This document shows, piece by piece, positions 22,410-35,714 of a stretch of DNA of 64,000 nucleotides. The first letter of the stretch is position 1; every line of letters starts with the position of its first letter. Below the pieces are notes generated by a model. It did not search any database. It saw only the letters and a list, made by a program, of their open reading frames with translations, and had not been told where the DNA came from. The stretch is from Otis tarda (Eukaryota; Chordata; Aves; Otidiformes; Otididae): contig CM048554.1 in assembly GCA_026413225.1 (NCBI GenBank), positions 48,827,963 to 48,891,962 on the forward strand, written 5' to 3'. A program made the position numbers and the translations under genes.

Positions 22410-23727
22410 GTATGGATCTTCCCATTATGTTTGCCTTACCTTTGGTTATGTGTATTTGTTGATGACATTTCTTTAGTTAACATCAGCTTACTGTGTTGCA
22501 AAGGGTTGATATAAAATTCAGAATGATGTGTGCCTGGTTTTCATGTGCTTAATAGCTGCTGTGCATGTGAGAGAGAGGGAGAAATCTTTCTCTCTAAGAC
22601 TGACTGATAATTTAGGGTCTCATCTTCCAAGTGCCAGACATCTCCTCTTTTAAAATTGCGGCACAACCTTCGACTTGCAGATAAGTAGCAAAGTGCTTCA
22701 CTTTTGCCTCTTTTCTTTTTATTATCTAGGCATTAATTAATATGTGGCACTTGCAGCACTGTTGAAACATTATTTAATTTACATGGTTAAGTGAGGATTA
22801 ATTATCCCCATTTTACGCATGGGGAGAGGCAGACTCAGGTTAACTTCCCGATCACAACAGGATTAGAACTATTCTTGGCTCACAGCCTCTTGCTTCTTCC
22901 ACTAAACCGTTCCCCTTTTCTAGCTAAAGGGTACATATGAACTTACATGCCTACACTGCTAGAGGAGAACAGGATTATTATTATTTTTTTTTTCCAAAAG
23001 ACTTTGGTGTATCAATATGTGTCTCCAAAACTGCTCTTAACAGACGAGATGCAACTACATGCAAATTTTTGCAGTCTCCTTGCACCTTGTCAGTCCGGAA
23101 ACAGTTTTTTCCCCTTCCATTTCTAGTTCTTGAGAATCTAGAGTGATAACCTCACGTATTTGCATTTTGTCCAACAATGACTTAAAACTATAAAGCACAG
23201 GAAAGATTTGTTCTTTCTTGGAGTGAATTCAGGGTCTATGTATTGTGCTTCTGTCCAACACAGATCAAATGAGTAAGATTAGAATTGTGGCTTTGTTTGA
23301 CGGTTTACAGCACAGATGCATTATGCTGCTTCAGATCTGAAGTTAAATGCTAATGTACCAAAGCTCACACAAGCTGAAGCCTTTGCTGCATCTCAGCGTG
23401 ATGCACAGCAGTGGTCCAGACCCTCTGAGCAGTTCTAGGAATGGAAGTTACCTGCTGAGCTACTTTTAACAGGGCCTGGCAAAAAATAATGGATAGGTTA
23501 TTGATGAAAACTAGAGGTGCAGGCCAAGATACGTGTGTAGACTTTGCTTACAGTGTCTTATATTTTTTTGGCAAAAGTCAATCTACCTTCTTATCAAGTT
23601 CCAGTGATGCCAGTAGGGTTGCTGCTTTGCTGTGTGTTGTGACTTTTTAATAGCATCTTGTCTTTACTTGCCTGTGTTGTCAAAATGCTTTTCATTCTTG
23701 ATGCTGGAGAGCCCTTCTGTAGTTTTT

Positions 23728-23785
23728 GGGATTTTTTTTTTTTTTTTTGGTGGTGGTGTGGTTTTTTTGGGGTTTTTTTTTTTTT
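23728..23785. repeat. T/G low-complexity tract
   Basis: Runs of T separated by GGTGGTGGTGTGG and GGGG. The lysine-rich reverse ORF across it is an artefact of this composition. Confidence 0.8.
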
Positions 23786-26700
23786 AATATACATATATGC
23801 CATCCAGTTATGGTCCATGATGCAATTTTAAACTGACAGTTCAAGTTTCAGCTTCAAAAAGCTTGCTTTATTAAACAGTTTCAAACTATTAGAGCATGAA
23901 TACAAGTCAGGCTATCACACATCAATTGAGCTGTGGTAACTATGCATACGTACTTGAGTTTTGTCAGTGGTTAAATGTGATGGATTTAAATCCATGGTAA
24001 TCCTTATGGTAACTTGAAGTTGTGAAAGGCTTTTCTTGCATATGTTGTAGGTGACTTTCTCAACTGATACATACTAAATTGTTAAACTAGAGTGGGTTGA
24101 GCTTTTTACTTACATTTGCTAACATTTCCTCCAAGGACTTTTGCTTCTTTGCTGTTGACCAGCTACTCATCCAGCTATGTCAAACCACTGCTAATCCTTT
24201 TCTCTCACTCACTGGTACCCATGCTTTTTCAAGCTAGGAAAAAAATCAGTCAGTCTTAGAAATGTGTGATATTCTGCCCTGTTTCCCTGATGCCACTTAA
24301 ACAGTACATTGGGGTTATTAATAAATGTATTGTGTGTGTGGGTGGAGGTGTTCCTGATGGATGAAGAGATGTGTAGCCAGCACCTGCAACTTCTGTGCAG
24401 TCCCTGACACTGCATCTGTACAGCACAGGAGAGGGAATAATGGGAATGAGTTACTTTTTAACTGGCGTCTTATTTCTTGGGAACATAAATGTACACAAGC
24501 AGTGTACAGCAGTCAAGTCTTAGCAGTCTTCCTAGCAGTCAAGTCATCTTTCTCCTTTCTTTGTGTTACCCTGCATAGCTATGAAGGTGGAAAGCAAATG
24601 AATGTTCATCCTCTGCTGGGCACTTCCACTAGATTTGGGTAGATCCAGCTCATTTTGTGTCCCATTATCTTTGGAGCTTCTGCAAGATGGCAGGGAGACA
24701 CTGATGTGCTCTTTATAATGACAGGGCTGATTCAAATTCCTTCCTGAAAGTATATGTCGTCTTAGGATCTGTGAGAACAGTAAAAAAACTCAAAAACTGA
24801 AACAACAAAACACCATAAATAGCTAATTATCTGTATCACACTTTTTGCAGTCTAGCTGCTTTGTGAAGGTGGTATGTTTGGGATTGATATGTGAATATTC
24901 ACTGTATGTTGCAAGAAAAAAAGACAAACAAACCTTAACCTAATGACTTCAGCTATTCATCCATCAGGAACACCTCCACCCACACCCTGGTTATGTATTT
25001 CACATGGATAATAAAGTGCTCCTTTCAAAAAATAAGGTTGGTGCAATTGTTACAAAATGCCTCTGGTCTTCTGCCATTGATTATTTTCAGTCTATTTTCT
25101 CTAAATAAGCCTCTGTGATATTTGAAAGTGAAACATAGTGTTCATCCATACTTAGACACATATGAAGTGACATTGCCTTTCAGTGTGCAGCCGTTGCAGA
25201 ATGTGTGGCCCCTCTAGAATGGACTGGAAGTGGCTTTTGCATGAAAAATGGTAGTACATATTTTTGCCACGTGGTGGCACCAAGAAAATAGAAATTGACA
25301 CTTAAAAATTGTAATCGGGAAATGTAACGAGTGTACAGGGAGGGGGAGAAGAAGAAGAAACATTCATCCTCTGTGTTTGAAACTCCTCTCAGAATTACCT
25401 CAGAAATGTAATGCCTCTGTAAGTTGGTTAGATGTATCGGAAAGATAAGTGTGTCTCTGTTACCAGCCGCTCCTTTAGGCTTGGTGCAAGATCTACTTAT
25501 ATCTTAAGGCTGCCTTGTCAAAATCATGTATGAGTAAGTTTATTACTGCAAGTTTATAGACCTACGTCGTTTAGTTTGAAGTAGCTGACTTCCATAAAGG
25601 CAATCAGAGCACACTTGAGTCTGTTATGTTCTTGATGACTTCCCAGCTCTCTGAGCTAATGGCACTAGTGCTAGACGAGGCAGGTGTTGCGTATGCTTAC
25701 ACCAAAGAAATGTCCATCTCTACTTTGTTTTCAACTGTGTGTGCACACTCTCAGAAGTATAGTGGTGTTAATTATACCGTGCAAGGTGTGTATGTATTTT
25801 CCTCTGCTAGTCTCTTGCAGAGTTTTTGTATTAAATCTTTTTATACCCTATTCATAGTCCTACCAAAAGGCCTAATACACCTGTCACTTGGGGAATGAAT
25901 GCTGTCTGCACTCCGAGAGGTTGGACTGTGGGCATCTGCTCTTTATACATCTTGGGCCTATTTCTGCTCTGCACACACATTTAATATTAAACATGTTTGT
26001 CAGTGGGAAGGAGAATGAATTCTTGGACTGGCAGTAGAGCCCTTGGACTACCACTGAACCACCTGTACCTCTTGTACCTCCTTGTTTGACTTGTACCAGA
26101 GCTCCCTCATGTGCGGTGAGGGGGAATAACTGCCATAATTTCCTTTTTCCTCTAAATATGTACTGATTCTACTGCCCCTCTTCTGTTTTCTGGGTGTTGC
26201 TGCATGCAGGATTTTGGAGCTTTTGGAAGGCAAATCTATAAGAATTGTGTAGGATGGTTACACAATTCTCAAGGAGCCGAAACCTTCTGGAATTAAAATT
26301 TTCTGATTTTTAAAGCATACTAAATGTACTAACTGATAGAAACTTTGGCTCACAGTTACAGCTGTTCCTTTGTTTTGTAGCATGTCAGAGTACTTTGAGG
26401 TCAATGCATTGCTTCAGGCCTAGTGATGGAAAAAATGCACTGATCGATAGCAAGCCACCAACTTCTAGGCTGGAAGTGAACTGTGTTTCATGTGAAGTAG
26501 TGCTTTTCCTGACTTTGGTGTAGGGCGTAGTTTATGTTAGGAGAAAATAGATCAAGAGGCTGAAATTATGGAGGTTTTTTTATAATGAAGGAGGGAGTCC
26601 TGTTTGTATAAACTGCTCCTCTTTTTCCAACTCCAGCCGTTCTCAGTTTATATCCGTTATGGATCTGGGCAGTCTGAGCTGTGTGATAAACGCAGAGTTA

Positions 26701-27430
26701 ACGTTATTGCTTATTACTGGGTTTCAGTAACACAAGCAAGAATGCTTCACATTGTGGTCAGTCTAATTCATGTAGAAAAACAGAGGATCTGTTCCTGTGG
26801 TTTAGAAAGTAAATATCTTCATAGCTGGTCTGTTACATACAAAGCTCCATGTTGCACATTAACATCCAGAGGGAGATGATTCACTTACTCTGTCAGAGAT
26901 TTGGGGTGTTTGTTTTCACATGTGTAGTAGCTGTGGCTGGGCATAAGGACTATTTATTTGGTTTAGAGGGCTGATTTGGCTAGGCAGCGTGGACCTTGTT
27001 GCATGAAGTATGTGATGCCTCTTAAGTCACAGCAGCCACAAGCTGGTTTCCAGGTATCTGAGTTTTGCATTAGGTGTCTACGGCTTCTAGATAAGCTGCT
27101 GATGTCTTTGAAAGCAGTCTGCAAATATCAGTTTTGCACTGCTGTGTGCTATTTTAATGTTTATCCAGTAAGCAGAGCTGGAACAAAAATTACACAAGTT
27201 ACTGGAACCTTGCTAAAATGACTTTGACTTCTAATCCAGAAATGCATATACAATGAAATGTTGGGAGTACTTTGGACAACTAGGTGATATTTTTGGATAT
27301 ACGGAAAACAGACCTTGTGTTTAATTACTGGGATTATGATGGGCTATGATTTGAACTTGTGATGGAGCCAGGGATGCAAACAAGAGCATGCTTGACAGAA
27401 TGCCAAGGAGATAGTACTTTATGATAAAGG

Positions 27431-27450
27431 GGAACAGCCATGGCTGTTCC
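27431..27450. repeat. Perfect 20-bp palindrome
   Basis: GGAACAGCCATGGCTGTTCC is its own reverse complement. The outer GGAACA/TGTTCC arms resemble steroid-receptor half-sites, but their spacing (8 nt) is not the canonical 3 nt. Confidence 0.85.
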
Positions 27451-29625
27451 AAGAGCACGCCTCTGGCTTCCAGAGTGAAAAGCACCTTTGCTTGTTTGTT
27501 GAATGGCACTTATGAAGACAACTTCTGTTACAACACAGAGGCTATTTTAAATTCCTTTCACTTGTTAAGTTCTTTTAAGCAGTATTTCTCTTTGAGAGTA
27601 ACAATCTCTTAGGCAGTTTCTGAACTACCCATCGACTGTGCCTGATTGGAGCAATGTCTTTGAGGAAACAACAGACCAGTTTTCTGAGAAGGTACATTGG
27701 GGTGTGAGCTGATGTCTGCAGAGAAACCCTTACAGTTGTGGTGGGCCCCACAGGGAAAGGTTAATTGCAGGGTGACTGGCAGAAGTGTAATTCTCCCCGA
27801 CCTGATCGCAGTCCTCTGTGCTCCTATGATGTATTATTGCTCACCTTACTTGCTGTTGTAGCTTTACTCTTCCACTGAGGCTGGAACCAGCCAAGGCAAA
27901 GACTACCTGCCCCAGTTTCTTCCAAAGGAACTGAAAACTGTCTCTGTTTCCTGCTGTTGGGCTGTGAGGGTGTTGTTAGGGCCCTTTGGTTGCTTAGAAA
28001 GCCCAGCCCATACAAAGTGCTCCCTCTCTCCTAGTGCTTCATGCAACCTTGAAATCACAGCTGCTGTTTCAGAAGATTAGATGTTTGGGAGAGGACTTGT
28101 CTATTGACAAGCAGCTAGATTAAGAAGAGGTGTTGGAACTACTGTGGTTTGCTTAAAAAAACCAGTCATCTAATCCCACTGTGCTGCTGGTGATGCTGAA
28201 ACTCATGCTAATATGGGCTATGAGCTGTTCATAACTGAAATGTATTGGCTTCCAAGCCCGCTGCTGACCATACAGAGCTTCAGAGCAGATGAGTGCTATA
28301 GGATCCATCACTGTGCAGTAGGTGCTGAGTGGATCACCTTGAGTGATGTCATTCCCTGTGCAAGAGTACTGGGTTTAGACGCTTCATTGTGGCAAAGCAG
28401 TAAAATACAGCATCTACCAGTGAAGTATGGTGAAGTTGGTGAATGTGTAAATACAGCCAGATTCATCTATGTAAAGGAACACTTAAGGCAAAGTTCCACT
28501 TAAACTGCAAGACTTCTGCACTAAGAGGCTGATAAGGGACTGGGATTTAGTACCTGCTGCACAGCTTAGAGCCTTACGATACATGTAAAGGTGAATTGTA
28601 GCAATGCCTTTAAGCCAACGTGTCAGACATGATGCAGAGGTTACTCTGAATGTGGTTGCTTATCATGTGATGAGATGGGCCTGTTTTCTTCCCTCTTCTG
28701 GGGGACACAGCTAGCTGCATTGGCTTGGTGTTCATCTCACCTTTCCAAGATTTCTGAGTCTGTCCTCATAGCAGCTCCTTGCCAGGTTGCTGCGTGTGTC
28801 CAGCCTCTTTGACAGACATCTCTTCCTGCCTGCACAGCCTTTTATCTCGGCTGTTGTTGGCCAGCACTTAGCTGCAGCTAAGTGCATTAATCTTTTTTTG
28901 ACTGCTGCTGTGCGGGGTTTCTACCTGCCATCAGAAGACCTGGTAGGGTTGACACACTTCTTCCAGCATACAGTATAGACAGAACAGACTGATCTAGGTT
29001 ACAGTCCTTAGGTGAGAAAATTGAAGTCTCTGGCTGCAGAATTAGATGCCTCGGGCAGTGTAGGTGAATTGAGGCAAATTACTAGCTGGAATAGAAAAAT
29101 TGCATAGATGTGTTTAAGGGCATGATGCTGCGTAATAATCGGTGCTCTGATCTCCTGCCTCCCCTGCCCCCCCGCCCCCAGTAGTTCTTGCATATACAAC
29201 TTCTCTCTTTTCACATCCTCCTTTTCTCTTTTCCTGTCCTCTTTCCCTCTTTTCCCTTACAGTATCTTAAAATAGCCTCTCTAGCTTCAGAACTGTTTAG
29301 AAGGACTAGTACATGTTTGATCTCTACAGGTCCTGCCTCTGGCTCTTATGTTTTAAGAGATCTAAATCAGTAAAATGTGATTGCTCATGGAAAGATACCA
29401 TTTCCCGTAGTACTATATAAAAGCACATATGAGTTATATTTAATACATAGATGAGAGTAGTGTTAGACCACCATGATGGAGAAGTCTTATAGTTGGTTCT
29501 TCATCTGTCTTCTTTCTTTTCTTTCTTTCTCTAATACTTTATCCTACAAACTGCAGTAACTTGTTCTTACTTGAAGGGGTAGGTGTCTGTGTCTGGATTT
29601 CCTCTGCTCTGAAACAAGGAGTGCT

Positions 29626-29752
29626 TCATAGAATCATAGAGTGCTTTGGGTTGAAGGGACCTTAAATATCATCTAATTCCAATCCCCGTGCCCTGGGCAA
29701 GGACACTTTCCACCAGACCAGGTCACTCAAAGCTCCATCCAGCCTGGCCTTG
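29626..29752 (-). mobile_element. CR1 LINE 3' end, severely truncated (127 bp)
   Basis: On the minus strand the fragment carries the CR1 3' untranslated signature: GGTCCCTTCAACCC and then the ATTCTATG octamer repeat tail. On the + strand this reads as TCATAGAATCATAGA followed by a phrase with GGGACCTT. CR1 LINEs insert as 5'-truncated copies by target-primed reverse transcription. This fragment retains only the last part of the 3' end and no coding sequence. Confidence 0.9.
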
Positions 29753-29784
29753 AATCATAGAATCATAGAATGGTTTGGGTTGGA
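29753..29784 (-). mobile_element. Second CR1 tail fragment, same orientation, abutting the first
   Basis: A second ATTCTATG-repeat tail with CCAACCCAAACCA follows directly at the upstream end (minus-strand sense) of the previous fragment. It is only about 32 bp. It suggests either insertion of one CR1 beside the tail of another or an internal deletion. Confidence 0.7.
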
Positions 29785-32700
29785 CCCAAACCAAACCAAA
29801 TGGTTTTGTGTCTGTTGTTGCAAGTGCTAATTTCAACTCTTCCTTTCAGTTAAGAAGGAATAGTGCAGAGAACTTGTAAAATCTATTCCTCTCTTCTGTG
29901 GTGGTGGCCTGTGTAACTGCTTTCCTTGTTTTGACTGTCAGAGTGCTCTCCTCCTGTTCCTTTGGTGCTTGTGTTGGAGGACCTGTTGCTATTGTCACCA
30001 TTTTGTATCCTCATCTGTGCTGGGATGCCACCATGTGTCCTCCTTGCAACACTCGCAGGGTTTTCTTGCTTATTCTTATGTAGTTTTACAGGAAAGTGTT
30101 CAAGGATATTTCTCACATTGTGAAGTCTTGCTTTGGTGAAATACCTTGTAGCTGAAGACTACAAGTTTTAGCAGATGGATGGGAAGTTAACTTTTTCCTC
30201 TCACCTCTTTTTCCATGGTGTGTGCTGTGTGACCATTCATTTTAGTTTTTTCCAGGTAGTCACACATGCATGAAAAGCTATCACCACCTTGTGGATTTAA
30301 CATGAGAGTTTCTCTATAAACAGATGTTTGTTGATTAGTGTTTCTGGGAAGTTAAGTTTCTTATTATCTTGAGTGTTACTGACTCCTGCTTTACTGATCA
30401 CTCGAACACATTTTACCCAACCCATTCTTCTGTGTAATCTTAACTTTGGCACATATGCCAACATTTTTTTTTTCCAAAGGGTTGTTTATCTACACATTTA
30501 CACCACTGATGTGTAACCTTAGGTTTGCTACAGGATGCAGAATTGATAACTTCACAGGAAGTGAAGATTTGTAAGTGTCTTGAGAAATCTGCAATGAAGA
30601 TGATATATAAAATACAGATGTGGTTATAAGCACACTGGAAAGTTGGAAGAAGAATTCTTAGATGTTCACTCACTGTCACACATTTGTGCTTCAGCATGTA
30701 AGGTTTAACTTTTAAGTGTTTTTTCTTCTTGGTTGATAGAGTACAGTACTGTCCTGAAACTTCAAAAAGCAAGAAAGAGTAGTTCCAATATATGTGGTAC
30801 ATCTTAATAAATTTTAACTCTCTCAAAATGTTTAATAAAAAAAAAAGAGGAGAAAAGATCACTTCAAAATGTTTTACCCTAAAGGGCTTAACCTCAGTCT
30901 TATTTTAAAAAAAATATTTATAGTCTTTTTTCAGTTGCAGAATTTAGCCACCACCCGAAAGGAACTAGTCATTAATGTAACATACAGAGTACTAGAGATG
31001 CTGAGCTAGCGGGCTTATTTCACAATTCCAAATTGCCACCTGCTGCTAAAATCTATAGCATCTTTCCTCAATGCTGAAGTGTCCATCTACCTCAGTGCTT
31101 GCCTCATTTCACTTAGGTAATTGTTTGAAAATTAAAGGTTACTCGCTCTCCTGTGGAAGTTAGTGGAGACTCATTCCAAAATCAGCAGCTCTTCCCCTTC
31201 CTGAAATAAATTTTGGGGTTATAAAACTGTGTCCAAAGTGGTCACAAACCTGTGCTGGTTTATGAGTCGCATTGTCACTTGCGGTGTGCCTGAGCTTTTG
31301 TTTGGCTAATATGGACAAAGGAGTCTGCTTCACATGATGTAAGAAGTGTTTGCCCTAAGAAGAACAGAGGTCCTCTTGAACCAATTAGGCAAAAATAACA
31401 GCTGGGCTACCCACTAATAAGGAAGGTGCTGCTAAACCTCTTTTCATTGTGAGAAGAAATAAATCTTTTAAGGCTTACTCCCTTGCATTTTTATAGAGAG
31501 TGATTCTTTGAAAAATTCAGCAATCCAGCTGGGTGATATGTGCAGGAAGACTGTGAAGAAGATAAAGAAACTTTTAAAAATAAAAAATGGTATTATAGCT
31601 GTTAGATTTGGCAATTATAAATGTTTCATTGAAGATTTCAGTATTTAGAGAAAGTTTTACTGTTTAAATTGTTAAGAACATAGAGTTTGGGGTTAGCACA
31701 ACAGGCAGTCTCCCGCAAGTTCCTTGTAGCCTGTTCTGAAGGGGACATTCCTTCCTGGAGCAAATCTGTTCTGATATCTTCTTAAATAAAGGCAGCTCAC
31801 GTATATTTTTAGTAACTCTGAGAGAAAAGCAGGAAGATTTGGAATATGAAGGTTACAGAGGAATGGGGCAGACTAACTTTTTAGCCTTACCTTTTGTATG
31901 GACATAGCCACATCTTGGTCAAGGTAGGGAGTGCACTGATGTCCTGGCTCTTCCTAAGGAAAATCTGTAATGCTCAGGTGATCAGACACAAAAGAAAGAA
32001 TGAATATCTAGAATTCCTGGATGGGTGGGTATATACTGTGGTTTACTGAATGTGGGATATTGTGTATGTTAGTGGTAAATGGTGACTAGAGCTGTCTTTG
32101 TTACCATCCGGTAAGATACACATCTTCCACAGGAATTCATCCTAGATCTGTGGAGGACCAGAGCAAGTTTGAGACTGCTTCTGTGCATCTGAGGCATGTT
32201 CTGTTAGTACCCCAGGTTATCCCAGGGGAAAGTACAGATTTTTTTCACGGTCCTTACTGCACAGATTTTTAAATTTTTTTTTTTTTTTGAGTTTACTTGG
32301 TATGTTTCCTTTTCAACAGCTCTTTGCAGTTAATACCTGAATATAAGTAATTTTCTTATACGATAAAATTACAGAAGATTTGATGCCAGAATAAAGTGAA
32401 CTGAGCTGGACACTTACACTTCAACATTGAGTTAGCTAATCTTTCAAAGATATGTACTCTTCTGAGGTACTAAAAGATTGAGTAGAAGACTCTCTTGAGT
32501 AGAAGACAAAAAAAATTTGCTATTTTCACAGGTGCTGCTAATGTGTACCTATTCTGTGGAAATGCTGCTTCTCTGTGTTTTTTGTTCAAATCAGCGGACT
32601 ATGGGAAAACAAACAGACAAGTCACAGATGAACTCAGTGGCACTATTATTCTGATATTTGTGGTTTTCCTCAATCAAACCCTCAAGATCATTTGAATGTT

Positions 32701-35700
32701 GTTAGGAACGTCTGTTTTTGTAAATACATTGTATCTGAGCTGTCCTTAGAAATAAAAATGAAAGAACAAATTTTAAATCGTTGGCTACTGTCCTAATGTC
32801 CTGGCTGCTGTTACTTTGGTCAGCGGGTGGCCTGGTCAGCCTTTCCAAAGCCAATTTTGATTTTAAGATGTTTTTATTTCTTTGAGATAGGCAAAGCCTT
32901 TGTAAAATGAGGGAGCAGCCTGCTTGTGTAGATGAAGGCTTATATGTGCAACAAAGTAGCTGTAGAGTTTTTATATTCTGTTTGCAGTAATAGTAAACAG
33001 AGCATCTAAAATAACCACTTGCACATTGCAACAAACACATCATCATTTGCTTAAAAAGAGTTATAATTACAGTTGACGAAGCATGGACACCATAAAAAAT
33101 GCATTAGTTTGGCTTGACACATTAATTACCTGTTTTTGCAGATGTTTTTATATATTGTTGTGTGAACAGTTTACAAAATAATTACAGGAAAGTCATATGG
33201 AAAATAAACTAAGTGGGTGGTTTCTCGCCTTAATATTTTCATTCATGTGAATCTGTGTGAGGCACAGCTGCTCCGTAGCAAATGCAGAGGGAGAGGGAGA
33301 CAGGGAATCTTGAGGGGTTTTTATTCTAAGGTCTCTATGATCAGCCTTGCTACACTTTTATATCTTGCTTTAGCAGTGTAGTTTTAAAACATGTAAAATG
33401 ACATTGCTGATTTAATCCCAGTGATCAGGAGGGGGGAGAAGCTTTGATCCTGATCAGATGAAACGTAAATCTTCTAGTATCTAGGAAAATAAATGAAAAA
33501 TCAATATTATTTTAAGCAGGATGATCTTTTATGAGCAGTTATAAAGATTCATCAAAGGCTTTGACACAGTTTAAACATTTCCTGTTTGCTGTCATTTAAA
33601 TAAAAATGCCTTTCAAGTTATAAATTGTAATTAAAGAGAGATACCTCTTTAGATTATTGTGGGCTAACCACAGAATGGAAATAGGAGCTCAGTATGTTCA
33701 CACAGTGTTTAAATCAAAAGGTCTTAACTAGGAATAAATTAGTGGAATCTTTTAAGAGTACACATTTTGTGTAACTAAAAACACTATCTCAACAAAATGC
33801 AATATTGTCTTCTAAAAAAAAAACAAACAAACCCCCATAAATTCTGCATCACAGCTTTAACATCTGTTAAACATAAGGATTTGTTCTCGTGCTGTATTTC
33901 AGTGATTTATTAGGTTTTAAGTGAAGAGTTCTATGACCTGAAATTTGGTATAAATGCTGAAGATTATTTAATTTAATGAGGTCTTTATTATTACTCATTA
34001 CTCTGTGTTTAAGGCTTTTTAAGTAACATTTTTTTTTTCCAGAATTCATATCCTGTCTTTCTTTCCAGATTTATTTTTTTGAGATATTGTCTGTTTAAAT
34101 GAGAATTTGTATTGGAATGTAGCTTTTTACGTTTTCTTGGTTAAACTTATGTAAAGAATAAAAAGCCAACATCTTACTTCTGTAAATCTAATTCTCAAAC
34201 ATCCACCTGTAGCAGTATTCAGAGACTGAACTGTTAATGATCTTAATCACATATAAGATGCAAGAACTTATTGAGTAAATGCTGTTTTTGTGAATCCACA
34301 CCCTCTGAAGATTTTAATGAGTGCACAATTTACAAATGTTATTTAACAAATTACTCAGGAAGGAACAGTAGAAGGAAACTGAAATTAATGTCTTGTGAAA
34401 GCAGGGAGAACAAAGACAGCTCTAAGGGGACATCCTAGCTTGTTTGCGTTAATTACTGTAAAGTTACTGAAGCATTGAAAAAAAGCAATGAGCATCCCAA
34501 CTAAACACACATAACTAACAATTAAGCAGTAAGCTTGACTTTTATGATGGCCTTAGATGGTAACCTAGCAGTTTCCTACCAGTCTGCTTGAAGAAAATGC
34601 TGGCTGAAGAGTTTATTGTTGCTGTGCAGACAACTTGTTTTCCCTGAGCAACTACTGCTTCATGTGTCTAATAGAACATGGGTGATCACCAGTGGATCGG
34701 CACAAGAAAGTTTTATGGTGCTGTAAGATTAAATGTAGAGATGAAAGCAAGAGCGTTAATCATGTTTTAAGAAATTGCAACACACATAGAATACTGTGTA
34801 TCTGTTCTCTTCTGATAAAGCTAAATCCAAATTCAAACAATTGAGTGCTACTCTTTTTTTAAGATCCTAGGTGGGAATAAGACTGGCAGTCTCATCTAGG
34901 GGAATTTCCTGAGCTGAGTCCTACCAAGTGGTGACTGATATTAGAGGTGCTGGACCTGGTACAAAGTCCCCTCCATCTTTAGAAGGAGAGAAATTGCAAA
35001 GAAATTGTTGCATATCTGTAGTGTTTTAGGCTGAAAGTGCACTGAATTTCTGACTGTCCAGTTTCTTCCCAAACCAAGTGTAATCCAAGGTGTTTGCAGA
35101 GCGGGGCTGTGTGTCTCTGTCCAAGGTGGTGACAATCACTTTTCCCTCCTGCCCTGAGGTAGATAATAAGATTTGCCATAGATCACTTACCGCAAAGCTT
35201 GGAGTAGATTGTAAGTCTCTTCTACTTATTATTGGTGGAGTCTGTGTGATGATTCTGTGTGTTTAGGTAGTTTGTAGTCATGATATGAAAGGGAGGGGGA
35301 ATCTTTACAGGGTCAAAACAACTAGTAGTAGACCATGACAACATAAAGTAGAAGAGAGTCTCTGCCTTCTTCTGAGGATTGTTAAAAGCAAGAGTAATGA
35401 TTCATTCCCTCTTGCATGGGGCAAGGAGAAGACAGCAACTCTGAGAGCCTACAGCGGAGGAACTCTGCACAAACTTTCAGAAGAGACCTTATACTTAGTT
35501 TTTTTATTATTATCTGCCATCTTGAAAGTGTTTTGGGAAAATCAAGCAGGTGGACAACCTGCTCATCCTCCTTTATTAAGGAATCAATATTAAATCTGCC
35601 CCTTCCTTAGGTCCTACAAGTAGTGAAGCTGAGTGCAGATTTCTGAGAGGGACTTGCATGTGCATGCACATACTCTGTATGGACATGGTTGACCACAAAC

Positions 35701-35714
35701 AAATTGACACAGGC
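29785..35714 (+). other. Middle of the 16 kb intron, AT-rich, no gene
   Basis: AT-rich sequence with many TAATTA-type motifs, densest at about 33060-34340. It carries no recognised transposon or coding segment. The 140-codon reverse ORF at 30440-30862 is judged spurious. The 33060-34340 stretch has the texture of conserved non-coding DNA, which is inference only. Confidence 0.55.

Larger units (their letters stand above)
22410..29625 (+). other. First part of the 16 kb intron
   Basis: AT-rich intronic DNA with a T/G low-complexity block at 23728-23785, a perfect 20-bp palindrome at 27431-27450, and an E-box inverted repeat at 25266-25280. Pyrimidine-rich tracts lie near 29160-29270. No genes or RNA genes were recognised. 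Confidence 0.65.

Noticed and set aside
30440-30862. 140-codon reverse open frame, the longest in the window
   Set aside because: AT-rich intron, no recognised domain, no splice or promoter context; length is compatible with chance.
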